Shown: in pieces, positions 27,278 through 37,400 of the stretch
Layout: the number at the start of each line of letters is the position of its first letter
How positions within the stretch are numbered: position 1 is the first letter of the stretch
NCBI RefSeq assembly: GCF_002270055.1
Contig: NZ_NIBG01000011.1
Coordinates: 1 to 64,000, forward strand
Direction of reading: 5' to 3'
DNA: 64,000 nucleotides
Source of the DNA: Anaeromicrobium sediminis
Lineage (GTDB): Bacteria; Bacillota; Clostridia; Peptostreptococcales; Thermotaleaceae
Position numbers and translations under genes: made by a program
Notes under the pieces: model-generated
The model's database searches: none
Told to the model about the DNA's origin: nothing
What the model saw: the letters and a program-made list of their open reading frames with translations, nothing else

Positions 27278-29239
27278 ATGGGAGATTTGTTTAGGGGGTA
27301 TTTGCCTCCTAGTTCCTTTGATATACATCTTTTTCACGAAGGTAATAGTTTTAGAAGCTATAAATTTTTAGGTGCACATTTAACAGAATATGAAGGAATC
27401 AAAGGAGTAAGCTTTACACTATGGGCGCCAAAGGCTAAGGAAATAAGAGTCGTGGGAGATTTTAATGGATGGAATGGAACAGGATTTTCCATGAAAAAGA
27501 TTGAAGACTCAGGTATGTGGAATATATTTATATCGGAAATTAATGAAGGAGATATATACAAATATGAAATATACACTATAGATGGTAGAGTTATATTAAA
27601 ATCTGATCCCTATGGATTTTATTCAGAATTAAGACCAAATACGGCCTCTAAAGTAGTAAGTCTAGATAATTACCATTGGGATGATTGGAATTGGCTAAAA
27701 AATAGAGATGGAAGTTATAATAAACCAATGAATATATATGAACTACACTTAAGTTCTTGGAAGAAAAAGTCAAGTGATGAGTTTTACAAATATGATGAGA
27801 TAGCTGAGGAAATAATAGATTATGTAAAGGAAATGGCATATACTCATATAGAAGTACTGCCACTGAATGAACATCCCTTTGATGGGTCATGGGGATATCA
27901 AGGGACGGGATATTATAGTATAACCAGTAGATATGGAGAGCCTAAAGATTTTATGTACTTTGTAGATAGATGCCACCAAGAAGGAATAGGAGTAATATTA
28001 GATTGGGTACCCTGTCATTTTTGCAAGGATGATCATGGATTATATAGATTTGAAGGATTTCCCCTATATGAGTATGATGACCCAATAATGGCAGAAAACA
28101 TTGAATGGGGTACTGCATTATTTGATTATACAAAACCTGAAGTAATTAGTTTTTTAATATCAAACGCAATTTTTTTGTTTGATATGTATCACATAGATGG
28201 ACTTAGGGTTGATGCTGTATCCTATATGCTTAATTTAGACCATGGAAGAAAAGAAGGAGAGTTTAAACTAAATAAATATGGTGGGAAGGAAAATATTGAG
28301 GCCATAGAGTTTTTAAAAAAGCTTAATGAAGCTGTTTTTAAGTATTTTCCAAATGTATTAATGATTGCCGAGGAATCTACTGCTTGGCCCTTGGTAACAG
28401 GTCCTACACATTTAGGAGGACTGGGATTTAACTATAAATGGAATATGGGATGGATGAATGACATGCTAAAGTATATGGAAATGGATCCTATATATAGAAA
28501 GTATCATCATAATTTGATAACTTTTTCCTTTATGTATGCCTTTTCAGAAAATTACATACTTCCACTGTCCCACGATGAGGTAGTGCACGGAAAAAAATCT
28601 CTTCTAGGCAAAATGTCTGGAGATTATCGGACTAAATTTGGCAACTTGAGATTATTATACTCCTATATGATAGGCCACCCAGGTAAAAAGCTATTGTTTA
28701 TGGGCGGAGAATTTGGGCAATTTATTGAGTGGGATTATAAAAAGGAATTAGATTGGTCTCTATTTGACTATCCTATGCATGAAAAGCTTCAAGATTTTCT
28801 AAAAAGACTTAATAGAATTTATACTGAAGAAAAAGCATTATATGAACTTGACAGCCAGCAGGAAGGATTTTCGTGGATAGACCATCAAAACAGTGAAGAA
28901 AGTGTCATAGCCTTCATGAGAAAAGGAAAGAAGGAAAAGGAATTCATAATAATTGTTTGTAATTTTACTCCTGTACCAAGATACAACTACAAAATAGGAG
29001 TTCCTTATGAAGGAGAATACATAGAAGTTCTTAATAGTGATTTAGAGGAGTATGGTGGTTGGGGAGTTAACAATGAAGGAATTATAAAATCATATGGTGA
29101 AAACTGGCATAATCAACCATATTCTATAGAAGTTAAGATTCCACCTTTGGGAACTTTGTTTATTAAAATGAAAAAGGAAAATGACACTAATGATGATTCT
29201 ATGGGTAGTAAAAACTTACTAATTTCCACTAAACTATAA
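27278..29239 (+). CDS. glgB: 1,4-alpha-glucan branching enzyme (GH13)
   Basis: A 653-residue enzyme that makes alpha-1,6 branches during glycogen growth. A CBM48 domain (about 30-115) precedes the barrel. Catalytic residues are Asp312 (LRVDAV), Glu365 (AEES) and Asp433 (SHDEVVHG). A short hydrophilic tail of about 20 residues after the usual C-terminal barrel (KKENDTNDDSMGS) appears unusual. GGGAGGGG precedes the ATG and the gap to pulA is 19 bases. It ends the operon, and its stop codon lies inside the terminator stem. Confidence 0.96.
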   Translation: MGDLFRGYLPPSSFDIHLFHEGNSFRSYKFLGAHLTEYEGIKGVSFTLWAPKAKEIRVVGDFNGWNGTGFSMKKIEDSGMWNIFISEINEGDIYKYEIYTIDGRVILKSDPYGFYSELRPNTASKVVSLDNYHWDDWNWLKNRDGSYNKPMNIYELHLSSWKKKSSDEFYKYDEIAEEIIDYVKEMAYTHIEVLPLNEHPFDGSWGYQGTGYYSITSRYGEPKDFMYFVDRCHQEGIGVILDWVPCHFCKDDHGLYRFEGFPLYEYDDPIMAENIEWGTALFDYTKPEVISFLISNAIFLFDMYHIDGLRVDAVSYMLNLDHGRKEGEFKLNKYGGKENIEAIEFLKKLNEAVFKYFPNVLMIAEESTAWPLVTGPTHLGGLGFNYKWNMGWMNDMLKYMEMDPIYRKYHHNLITFSFMYAFSENYILPLSHDEVVHGKKSLLGKMSGDYRTKFGNLRLLYSYMIGHPGKKLLFMGGEFGQFIEWDYKKELDWSLFDYPMHEKLQDFLKRLNRIYTEEKALYELDSQQEGFSWIDHQNSEESVIAFMRKGKKEKEFIIIVCNFTPVPRYNYKIGVPYEGEYIEVLNSDLEEYGGWGVNNEGIIKSYGENWHNQPYSIEVKIPPLGTLFIKMKKENDTNDDSMGSKNLLISTKL

Positions 29240-29277
29240 AAGGAACGGTCATAGATCGTTCCTTTTATAGTTTTAAA
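29231..29277 (+). terminator. Terminator of the glycogen operon
   Basis: A 20-bp stem (29231-29250 and 29254-29273, one G-T pair) overlaps the glgB stop codon at 29237-29239. An A-rich start and T-rich end allow two-way use. Confidence 0.88.
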
Positions 29278-29302
29278 TATCATAACTAATGGTAATTTTA
29301 TG

Positions 29303-29336
29303 TAATAAGTAAATATATGATATAATGTACTTATTA
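29303..29336 (+). promoter_or_regulatory. Promoter with inverted-repeat operator before the iclR-type gene
   Basis: TAATAAGTA (29303-29311) and TACTTATTA (29328-29336) are exact inverted repeats flanking a TATAAT -10 box at 29321-29326. This suggests autoregulation by the IclR-type protein encoded 20 bases downstream. Confidence 0.55.
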
Positions 29337-29355
29337 TAATGAAAAAAGTGGTGAT

Positions 29356-30147
29356 ATGAATATGGCTGAAAATGATCATAGTATTAATAATAGTTTAGAT
29401 AAAGCATTAGGGCTTTTAAAATATTTTACTGTAGAGAATCCAGTCAGAGGGTTAAGTGAAGTAGCGAGGTTATCATCTATTCCCAAGGCTACTGTATATA
29501 GGCTATTCAATACTTTTGAAAAAAATGGATATCTTATGAAGGTAGATATAAGAGGGAAACAGAATCAATATAAATTAGGTATAAAGTTTCTTGAATTAGG
29601 TACAATTGTTTCAGAATCTATAGAAATAAAAGAAGTTGCCCTACCTTTTATGAAATGGTTAAGAGATGAACTCAATGAAGATGTACAATTAGTTATAAGA
29701 GAGAAAAATCATGCAATTTACATTGAAAAATTAATCTGTACACATCCTATAAGACTCTTTACGAAAATAGGAAGAACAGCATCTTTTAATGCAGGGGCTT
29801 GTCCGAGAGCCTTATTATCATTTTTAGAAGATGATGAAATTAAAGAAATATTAGACAGTGAAAATCTAATAAAATATACAGAGAATACGGTCGTAGATGA
29901 AGATAGGTTATGGGAAGTAATTAGAGAAAGTAGAAAAAAAGGATATACTATTAGCTTAGGAGAAATGGAACCCCAAACTATAGGAGTAGGTGCACCTATA
30001 TTTGATTATACTGGAAAGGTAATTGCATCTATTAGTACAGCAGGACCAGAGCTGCGGTTTAAAAAAGAAAGGTTTGATATAATTATAGAGAAAACAAAAA
30101 AAGCAGCTGGAGATATTTCAAGACAATTAGGATATATAGAAAAATAG
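29356..30147 (+). CDS. IclR family transcriptional regulator
   Basis: A 263-residue DNA-binding protein. An N-terminal winged helix (about 12-70, with LSEVARLSSIPKATVYRLFNTFEKNGYL) precedes the IclR effector domain (about 85-255), which contains GRTASFNAGACPRALLSFL and EMEPQTIGVGAPIFDYTG. IclR proteins usually sense a small organic acid and control a neighbouring catabolic operon. Here the 5-oxoproline genes follow in the same direction after a terminator, so they are the likely targets. Start at 29356 or 29362 cannot be separated; the ribosome binding site is weak (GGTGAT). Confidence 0.9.
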   Translation: MNMAENDHSINNSLDKALGLLKYFTVENPVRGLSEVARLSSIPKATVYRLFNTFEKNGYLMKVDIRGKQNQYKLGIKFLELGTIVSESIEIKEVALPFMKWLRDELNEDVQLVIREKNHAIYIEKLICTHPIRLFTKIGRTASFNAGACPRALLSFLEDDEIKEILDSENLIKYTENTVVDEDRLWEVIRESRKKGYTISLGEMEPQTIGVGAPIFDYTGKVIASISTAGPELRFKKERFDIIIEKTKKAAGDISRQLGYIEK

Positions 30148-30156
30148 AAAGAATAA

Positions 30157-30191
30157 ACGCCTATATCTTTAAGATATAGGCGATTTTTTTT
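30157..30191 (+). terminator. Terminator after the iclR-type gene
   Basis: CGCCTATATCTT and AAGATATAGGCG form a perfect 12-bp stem with a one-base loop, followed by ATTTTTTTTT. Confidence 0.9.
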
Positions 30192-30232
30192 TATATAACT
30201 CTATTCAATTATCAGAAAATTGTAAAATTGAA

Positions 30233-30261
30233 TAGACAATTTAGTTATATCGTGTTAATAT
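30233..30261 (+). promoter_or_regulatory. Possible sigma-A promoter of the 5-oxoproline operon
   Basis: TAGACA at 30233-30238 and TAATAT at 30256-30261 are separated by 17 bases. They lie about 70 bp before pxpA. Confidence 0.45.
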
Positions 30262-30328
30262 TATTATATGAAAATGAACCTATGGTTTAATATGTAAAAC
30301 AGAGATGTGGAAATGGAGGGGTTAAAAA

Positions 30329-31099
30329 GTGTATGAGGTTGATTTAAATAGTGACATAGGAGAAAGTTTTGGAAATTATAAAGTAGGACTAGATGAAGAA
30401 GTAATAAAATATGTTACTTCTGCAAATATTGCCTGCGGTTGGCATGCAGGAGATCCGCTTGTAATGGAAAAAACGGTTCAAATGGCAAGTGAAAAGGGCG
30501 TAGGAATAGGAGCACATCCAGGATATTTAGACTTAATGGGATTTGGAAGACGAAATATTGTAGTTACACCAGAGGAAGTAAAGGCTTACATAAAGTATCA
30601 GTTAGGAGCACTTATGGCATTTGCCATATCTAAGGGAGAAAAAATTCAGCATGTAAAACCTCATGGTGCCATGTACAATATGGCAGCTAAAGATAAGAAA
30701 TTATCAATGGCAATAGCAGAGGCTATTTACGAAGTAGATGAAGAAATTATTCTCATGGGACTTGCTAATAGTGAAATCATAAAAGCTGGGAAAACGATTG
30801 GACTAAAAGTCTGTAATGAGGTGTTTGCAGATAGAGCATATAACCCGGATGGAACTCTGGTATCTAGAAAATTAAAAGGTGCAGTAATTCATGATGCTGA
30901 TTTAGCCATATCCAGGGTTATAAGAATGGTTAAAGAAGGCAAGGTTACTGCTATAAATGGTGAAGACATAGAAATTGAAGCTCAATCAATATGTGTTCAT
31001 GGTGATAATCCAGAAGCAGTTGAATTTGTTAAAAAGATTCGCTTAAAGCTTGAAGAAGAAGGTGTAAAAGTAACGGCAATTTCGAACTTTATTAAATAA
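30329..31099 (+). CDS. pxpA: 5-oxoprolinase subunit PxpA (LamB/YcsF family)
   Basis: A 256-residue cytoplasmic protein. The N-terminal [13 protein letters not shown] and [13 protein letters not shown] motifs are diagnostic of the LamB/YcsF family. PxpA acts with PxpB and PxpC in ATP-dependent cleavage of 5-oxoproline (pyroglutamate) to glutamate. GGAGGGG precedes a GTG at 30329. The transporter gene follows after 20 bases and pxpB/pxpC after that. This matches the B. subtilis ycsF-ycsG-kipI-kipA neighbourhood. Confidence 0.94.
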   Translation: MYEVDLNSDIGESFGNYKVGLDEEVIKYVTSANIACGWHAGDPLVMEKTVQMASEKGVGIGAHPGYLDLMGFGRRNIVVTPEEVKAYIKYQLGALMAFAISKGEKIQHVKPHGAMYNMAAKDKKLSMAIAEAIYEVDEEIILMGLANSEIIKAGKTIGLKVCNEVFADRAYNPDGTLVSRKLKGAVIHDADLAISRVIRMVKEGKVTAINGEDIEIEAQSICVHGDNPEAVEFVKKIRLKLEEEGVKVTAISNFIK

Positions 31100-31119
31100 T
31101 ATGGGTAGGAGGGGTCAGA

Positions 31120-32349
31120 ATGGCAATAAAGAAAATGAACACAAAAGAAGGTATAAAAGCGCCAAAGAATAACCTAGGAGCTCTTTTGGGTGCAGCATTT
31201 ATTATGGCTACATCAGCTATAGGACCAGGTTTTTTAACACAAACAGCCACGTTTACGGCAGAATTTGCAGCAAGCTTTGCTTTTGTAATACTTGTATCTG
31301 TAATCCTTGATATTGGTGCACAGGTAAATGTATGGAGGGTTATTGGTGTATCCGGTATGAGAGGTCAGGATATTGCAAATAAAGTAGTACCAGGACTTGG
31401 ATATGTTGTTGCCATATTAGTTGCATTAGGTGGATTAGCATTTAATATTGGAAACATCGGTGGAGCTGCTTTAGGATTAAATGTTTTACTTGGAATGGAT
31501 GTTAAAATAGCAGCTATTATTTGTGGAATTATAGGAAGTATTATTTTCTTATCAAAAGATGCAGGGCCAGTAGTAGATAGATTTACCAAAATACTTGGTG
31601 GTTTAATGATCATAATCGTTGCATATGTGGCATTTGTAACAAAACCACCAGTAGGAGAAGCGATTTTTAGAAGTGTTGCTCCTGAAAACTTTAAAGGCTT
31701 GATTTTTCCTACTATTACACTTCTAGGAGGAACGGTAGGAGGATATATTACATTTGCAGGTGGACATAGATTAATCGACGCGGGAATTACAGGAAAAGAA
31801 AATTTAAAAGAAATTACAAAGGGCTCTATAATGGGAATCGTTATTGCATCTATTATGCGTATATTCTTATTCTTAGCAGTATTAGGCGTTGTAGCAAAAG
31901 GATTTAAGCTAGACCCTTCTAATCCAGCAGCTTCTGCCTTTCAACATGGAGCCGGTATGATTGGATATAAATTCTTCGGAATTGTATTATTGTCAGCTGG
32001 TATTACTTCCGTTGTTGGAGCAGCATATACTTCTGTATCATTTTTGAAGACATTACATCCAACCATTGAACGTAATGAGAAAAATTGGATAATCGGATTT
32101 ATTGTAGCGTCTACAGCAATTATGGCTATATTAGGAAAACCAGCTAAGTTGCTTATATTAGCAGGATCATTAAATGGACTTATATTACCGATTACTATAG
32201 GTGTTATTCTATTAGCAGCTAGAAGAAAAGATATTGTGGGAGATTATAAACATCCTACTTGGTTACTGGTATTTGGATTATTGATCGTAATTATAGCTGG
32301 ATATGCAGGAGCAAATGCACTAAAAAATATGCAAATGTTAGTACATTAA
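31120..32349 (+). CDS. NRAMP-related transporter (YcsG-like), probably not a metal carrier
   Basis: A 409-residue protein with 11 or so helices and the LeuT-like NRAMP fold. GPGFL at 35-39 aligns with the start of NRAMP helix 1. The metal-binding DPGN that should follow is replaced by TAEF (46-49), and helix 6 lacks the usual MPH motif (GGYITFAGGH). Transition-metal transport is therefore unlikely. It sits between pxpA and pxpB, as ycsG does in B. subtilis, so import of 5-oxoproline or a related acid is the best inference. GTAGGAGGGG precedes the ATG. Confidence 0.85.
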   Translation: MAIKKMNTKEGIKAPKNNLGALLGAAFIMATSAIGPGFLTQTATFTAEFAASFAFVILVSVILDIGAQVNVWRVIGVSGMRGQDIANKVVPGLGYVVAILVALGGLAFNIGNIGGAALGLNVLLGMDVKIAAIICGIIGSIIFLSKDAGPVVDRFTKILGGLMIIIVAYVAFVTKPPVGEAIFRSVAPENFKGLIFPTITLLGGTVGGYITFAGGHRLIDAGITGKENLKEITKGSIMGIVIASIMRIFLFLAVLGVVAKGFKLDPSNPAASAFQHGAGMIGYKFFGIVLLSAGITSVVGAAYTSVSFLKTLHPTIERNEKNWIIGFIVASTAIMAILGKPAKLLILAGSLNGLILPITIGVILLAARRKDIVGDYKHPTWLLVFGLLIVIIAGYAGANALKNMQMLVH

Positions 32350-32357
32350 TAAAATAG

Positions 32358-32391
32358 GCATCTAGATGTATGGTAAAATACGTCTAGATGC
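32358..32391 (+). other. Intergenic stem-loop within the 5-oxoproline operon
   Basis: A 14-bp stem (GCATCTAGATGTAT with ATACGTCTAGATGC, one G-T pair) surrounds a GGTAAA loop. It lacks a T run, so mRNA processing or stabilisation between the transporter and pxpB is more likely than termination. Confidence 0.55.
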
Positions 32392-32428
32392 TATGAATAT
32401 TTCATAACCAAGTATGGGGGGATGGTTA

Positions 32429-33169
32429 ATGTATAAAGAGACAAAATATTTAACATCAGGGGAAAAAGCTTTAGTTATAGAATTTGGGGATAAAATATCT
32501 GAAGAAATTAATAGTAAAGTAAGATCCATGATGATAGCCATAGAGAAAAAGAATATAAGTGAAATTGTAGAAATGACACCAACATATCGTTCTTTGATGG
32601 TACATTATAATCCTTTAGAGATTGGTTATAATTCTCTACTTAATAAACTTAAAACTTTAGAAAGTGAATTAGATAATATTGAAATTCCTCTACCGAAAGT
32701 AATAGAAATACCAACATTATATGGTGGAGAATATGGACCAGATATTGAAAATGTGGCAAAACATAATGGGATTCCTGTTCATGAGGTTATAAAAGTTCAT
32801 TCTTCAAAAGAATATTTAATATATATGATTGGATTTACTCCAGGTTTTCCATACTTGGGAGGTATGGATGAGAGAATTGCCACACCTAGACTTAAAACCC
32901 CTAGAACTAAAATTAGTGGGGGATCAGTAGGTATTGCTGGAAGTCAAACAGGAATTTATCCAATAGATAGTCCAGGTGGATGGCAATTAATAGGTAAAAC
33001 TCCATTAAAGCTATATGATGCACATAGAGATACACCTATTTTATTACAAGCAGGAAACTACATTAAGTTTGTACCAATTGATGAAGAAGAATATATAAAG
33101 ATAGAAAAGGAAATAAAAAAGAATTCCTATGAATATAATACATATCCCAAAGAAAGGAAGGGGATATAA
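32429..33169 (+). CDS. pxpB: 5-oxoprolinase subunit PxpB (KipI-like)
   Basis: A 246-residue protein of the allophanate hydrolase subunit 1 family. Diagnostic motifs are IGFTPGFPYLGGM and the RTKISGGSVGIAGSQTGIYP stretch, with DSPGGWQLIGKT. With PxpA and PxpC it forms 5-oxoprolinase. The B. subtilis homologue KipI also inhibits the sporulation kinase KinA. The frame opens at an ATG at 32414, but GGGGGG lies inside that extension and directs translation to the ATG at 32429. It is followed without any gap by pxpC. Confidence 0.93.
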   Translation: MYKETKYLTSGEKALVIEFGDKISEEINSKVRSMMIAIEKKNISEIVEMTPTYRSLMVHYNPLEIGYNSLLNKLKTLESELDNIEIPLPKVIEIPTLYGGEYGPDIENVAKHNGIPVHEVIKVHSSKEYLIYMIGFTPGFPYLGGMDERIATPRLKTPRTKISGGSVGIAGSQTGIYPIDSPGGWQLIGKTPLKLYDAHRDTPILLQAGNYIKFVPIDEEEYIKIEKEIKKNSYEYNTYPKERKGI

Positions 33170-34192
33170 ATGGGAAAAATAAAGATTATAAGTCCTGGAT
33201 TTTTAACAACAGTACAAGATAAAGGAAGATATGGATATCAACAGTTTGGGGTTCCTGCTTCAGGGGTAATGGATAATTTTGCTCATCGTATAGCCAATAT
33301 TTTAGTTGAAAATCATGAGTTAGAAGCAGTATTAGAAGTTACTATGCTAGGGCCACAAATAGAATTTCACAGTGTAGAGATCATTTCCATAACAGGAGGA
33401 GATTTATCTCCTAGGATTAATGGAAAAGAAGTTTCCATGTGTAGAAGTATAAAGGTTAATAAGGGAGATGTTTTATCATTTGCTGGAATGAAAAGTGGAT
33501 GTAGAAGCTATATTGCATTCTCGGGGGGAATAGAAGTACCTGTCATAATGGAAAGTAAATCAACCTATATGAAAGGTAGGTTTGGTGGATACGAGGGAAG
33601 GAATTTAAAAGTTGGAGATTTATTAAATATTGCACAATCAGAGACTGTTTTTAAAGAGCGAATTGTACCAGATAAATATATTCCTAAATACAATAATGAA
33701 TTAGATGTACGTGTTGTATTAGGGCCACAGACTGAGTATTTTACGGATAAAGGTATAGAAACTTTTTTATCCAATGAATATAAGGTAACAAATGAATGTG
33801 ACAGGATGGGATTTAGACTTGATGGTGCGGAGATTGAACATGTAGATGGTGCTGATATTATTTCCGATGGTATTGGATTTGGAGCTATTCAAATACCAGG
33901 TCATGGAAAGCCTATTATTATGATGGCAGATAGACAAACCACTGGTGGATATACAAAGATAGGGAATGTTATTAGTGCTGATCTCTATAAGATTGCCCAG
34001 GCAAAGCCTGGAGATAAAATAAAATTTAAAGGAATTAGTGTTGAAGAAGCACAAGATATTCTAAAAGAAGAAGAAGAAAAAATAAGCTCTATTAAAAAAG
34101 AATGTTTATCTAAGGAAATTATAAGCAGTAAGAAATATTTCTTAAAGATTAATGGAAAAAGCTACAATGTAAAAGTTGAAGAGGTTAAATAA
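33170..34192 (+). CDS. pxpC: 5-oxoprolinase subunit PxpC (KipA-like)
   Basis: A 340-residue protein of the allophanate hydrolase subunit 2 / biotin-dependent carboxyltransferase family. It opens with SPGFLTTVQDKGRYGYQQFGVPASG and has GGYTKIGNVISADLYKIAQ near 265-283, both typical of the family. Its ATG directly follows the pxpB stop, so the two are translationally coupled. The last 18 residues (YFLKINGKSYNVKVEEVK) resemble the beginning of a biotin-carrier domain, but no biotin lysine motif follows. This tail may be a relic or a docking strand. Confidence 0.93.
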   Translation: MGKIKIISPGFLTTVQDKGRYGYQQFGVPASGVMDNFAHRIANILVENHELEAVLEVTMLGPQIEFHSVEIISITGGDLSPRINGKEVSMCRSIKVNKGDVLSFAGMKSGCRSYIAFSGGIEVPVIMESKSTYMKGRFGGYEGRNLKVGDLLNIAQSETVFKERIVPDKYIPKYNNELDVRVVLGPQTEYFTDKGIETFLSNEYKVTNECDRMGFRLDGAEIEHVDGADIISDGIGFGAIQIPGHGKPIIMMADRQTTGGYTKIGNVISADLYKIAQAKPGDKIKFKGISVEEAQDILKEEEEKISSIKKECLSKEIISSKKYFLKINGKSYNVKVEEVK

Positions 34193-34210
34193 AAAACAAT
34201 AGTGCAGATT

Positions 34211-34286
34211 AAAGTGTGCAAACTTTCAAAGGGTGATGATGACTAAACTATTGAAATCATTACTAAAAAGGAAGGGCACACTTTTT
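34211..34286 (+). terminator. Possible long-loop terminator after pxpC
   Basis: AAAGTGTGC at 34211-34219 pairs with GCACACTTT at 34276-34284, followed by TT. The 56-base loop makes this less certain than the other terminators here. Confidence 0.4.
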
Positions 34287-34435
34287 ACGTTAAATAAAAT
34301 TGAGAAATAACAGATGAATTTGTAAGCAATAAGTCACTGATTTATTGAAGCTACATATAATATAGTGGAAATAGAGTATATAAAAAGTAGAAATTTAATC
34401 CTATAATATAAAAAGTATTTAGAGGAGGTATATAA

Positions 34436-37400
34436 GTGACTTATAATCATACCTATCAAGACTACAAAGCTTGTGAGCTAGATAGGAATTTAGCTAAATG
34501 CAAACTAAAGCACTCTAAACCTCGAAAAATATTATTAGAATGTGGAGAGGGCACTGGAAGTAGAACTTTTGCATCATCCAATGAGGTGCCCTTCCAGTTA
34601 GCCCATGTTACCTTAGATACCACCTGTTTAGATGAATCTCAAATTTTAATAAAGTTTTCTAGTCTGGTCAAGATGGAGAGACTTATTGATGGAGCAACAG
34701 TTAGATTAAAATACGAGTTATTTAAAGTATGTGACCATAAAGAACCAAAATCTTTAGGAATTTGGATGTTTGAGGAAACTGATGTTACTGTTGACACATT
34801 TGAAGTACAAGAAGAAGCCTTTAGCTTTATCTTTTGCGATTGTATTACTTGTCTAGGATGTTCAGACTATTTTGTTGCAGTTACACCTATTGAAATAGAT
34901 GGGGCTACAGCTACAATTAGCAATGGAAGAATGGCAGCATTATCTCAATCTTTATGCGACTCTTTAGAGAAATATGATAAAATTTTTGACTCAAAGCATC
35001 ATAGCACTAAATTTATAGGGAAACACCCTAAGCCTAAAGACATATTGATTGAATGTGGTGAGGGAAATGGAAGTGTAATTCTTAGAGAAGAGAGTGAGGT
35101 AGAACCACCATTCCAAATAGCACATGTTACCCTAGACACAGCTTGTTTAAGTAAAGCTAAAGTTTTAATAGAGTTTTCGAGTATGATTAAGATTGATAGG
35201 CTAGTGGAGGATATCCGTTTACAATTTGAATTGTTTAGAGTCTGTGGTGATGGAGAGGCCGTATCTCGTGGCATTTGGACATTTGAAAGAACAGACGTTT
35301 CTGCAAGTGTGGAATTAGAGAAAGTCTTCGACTTTACTTTTTGTGAATGTGAAGTTCCCAGGGGGTGCTTAGAATACTTTGTGAAGGTTACACCTCTTAA
35401 AATAGATATATCCGGTAATTCAGCCGATGTAGTAGTGGACAATGCTAGAATGGTTGCACTTGCCCAATCATCAAGGGGCTTGGATGATTGTATAACAATT
35501 AATAGAAAAGATAACTGCATAGATTGTGTACCAAAGCATCCTATAGCTAAAAAAATAGTATTAGAATGTGGTGAAGGTACTGGAAGTAGAACCTTTACTT
35601 CATCAAATGAGCCAGCCTTTCAATTAGCCAAGGTTACCATTGATACGACTTCTTTATGTAAGCCAATGGTGAATATTGAGTTTTCAAGTATTGTAAGTTT
35701 TGATAGCTTAATAAATTTCTCAGATGCACGACTAAGGTATGAGTTGCTAAGAGTCTGTGATAATAAAAGACCTATATCACTAGGTGTATGGGTATCGGAG
35801 AGAATACTAAGAACTTCGGGAGAGCTAGGGAAGTCCACAAATATATTTAATTTTACTTTTTGCGATTGCATAACCTGTCCTGGCTGCTGTGATTACTTTG
35901 TAACCGTTACACCTATTCAAATAACAGAAGGTTCTGTTACGGCAACGGTTAGTAATGGTAGAATGGCTGCATTGGCTCAGGAAAGATATAATAATAAGGG
36001 GTGGGTGAAAAATAATCACTATAAATCACCAGTCAACTGCACTAACTGGAAACCTAAACCTACTAAAATGAAAAAAGTACTACTTGAATGTGGTGATGGG
36101 ACTGGCAGTAAAACTTTCACATCATCTGATGAAGCAAGCTTCCAATTAGCCCATGTCACCCTAGATACCATTTGCTTAGATAAACCTGAAGTCTTAATAA
36201 AGTTCTCTAGTATTGTATGTATGCTTAACCTATCCACATCATCCCAAGAGCCTGGAACTGTTCGACTTCAATACGACTTGTTCAGAGTATGTGAGGATGA
36301 AGAACCAAAATCCTTAGGAACTTGGATATTTGATGAAGTTAATGTTAGGTCAGGAGCTTTTGATCGTCAAGAAGAATCCTTTAGTTTTATCTTTTGCGAC
36401 CGTATCGCTTGCCCAGGTTGCTGTGAATATTTTGTAACAGTTACACCCATTGAAATTGACAATGCTACAGCAACAGTCAGCAATGGAAGAATGGCAGCAT
36501 TATCTCAACCTTTATGGGCCTCTGCAGAAAACGAGCATAAAAATTTTCACTCAAAAAAAGATATATTACTTGAATGTGGTCAAGGAAATGGAAGCGTGGT
36601 TTTTAGAAGAGACACTGAATCTTTGATTGAGCTAGATCCACCAGTTGAAATAGCCCATGTTACCATTGATACAACATATTTAACTAAACCTAAAGCTTTG
36701 ATAGAGTTTTCGAGCATGATTAAAGTTGATGATGGTGTGGATGACATCCGTTTACAATTTGAATTATTTAGGGTCTGTGGTGATGGAGAACCCTTATCAC
36801 GTGGTATTTGGAACTTTGAAAGAACAGATGTTAATGAGTTTATAGAACTAAATAAGGTCTTCGACTTTACCTTTTGTGAATGTGAAGTCCCATCAGGTTG
36901 TTGTGAGTATTTCGTTACAGTTACACCTCTTGAAATAAATATAGACATAGTTGGAGCAGATATAGTAGTGGACAATGCAAGAATGGTTGCTCTTGTCCAA
37001 ACATCAGGAAATTATGATGATTGTAGAATTTTTAATGGAAAAAGTGACTACATTCATTGTGTTCCAAAGTATCCTACAGCTAAAAAAATAGTATTAGAAT
37101 GTGGTGAGGGCACTGGAAGTAGAACCTTTACTTCAGCAAATGATCCAGCCTTTCAATTAGCCCATGTTAACATAGATATCACCTGTTTATGCAATCCTAT
37201 GGTGAATATTGAGTTTTCAAGTATCGTAAGTTTTGAGGGTTCAGGTGATGGTAGGTTACGATATGAATTGTTTAGAGTATGTGATAATAAGGAACCTACA
37301 TCACTAGGCATTTGGGTATCGGAGAGAATAGGTATCTCATTTTTTGATAGAACTACAAACATATTTAATTTTACATTTTGTGATTGCATAACCTGTCCTG

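Noticed and set aside
31120-32349. Manganese/iron NRAMP transporter
   Set aside because: The DPGN and helix 6 metal-binding motifs are absent and the operon concerns 5-oxoproline.
34999-37389. Several reverse-strand frames across the DUF4489 gene
   Set aside because: They recur at the same place in each repeat, lack ribosome sites and are shadows of the plus-strand domains.
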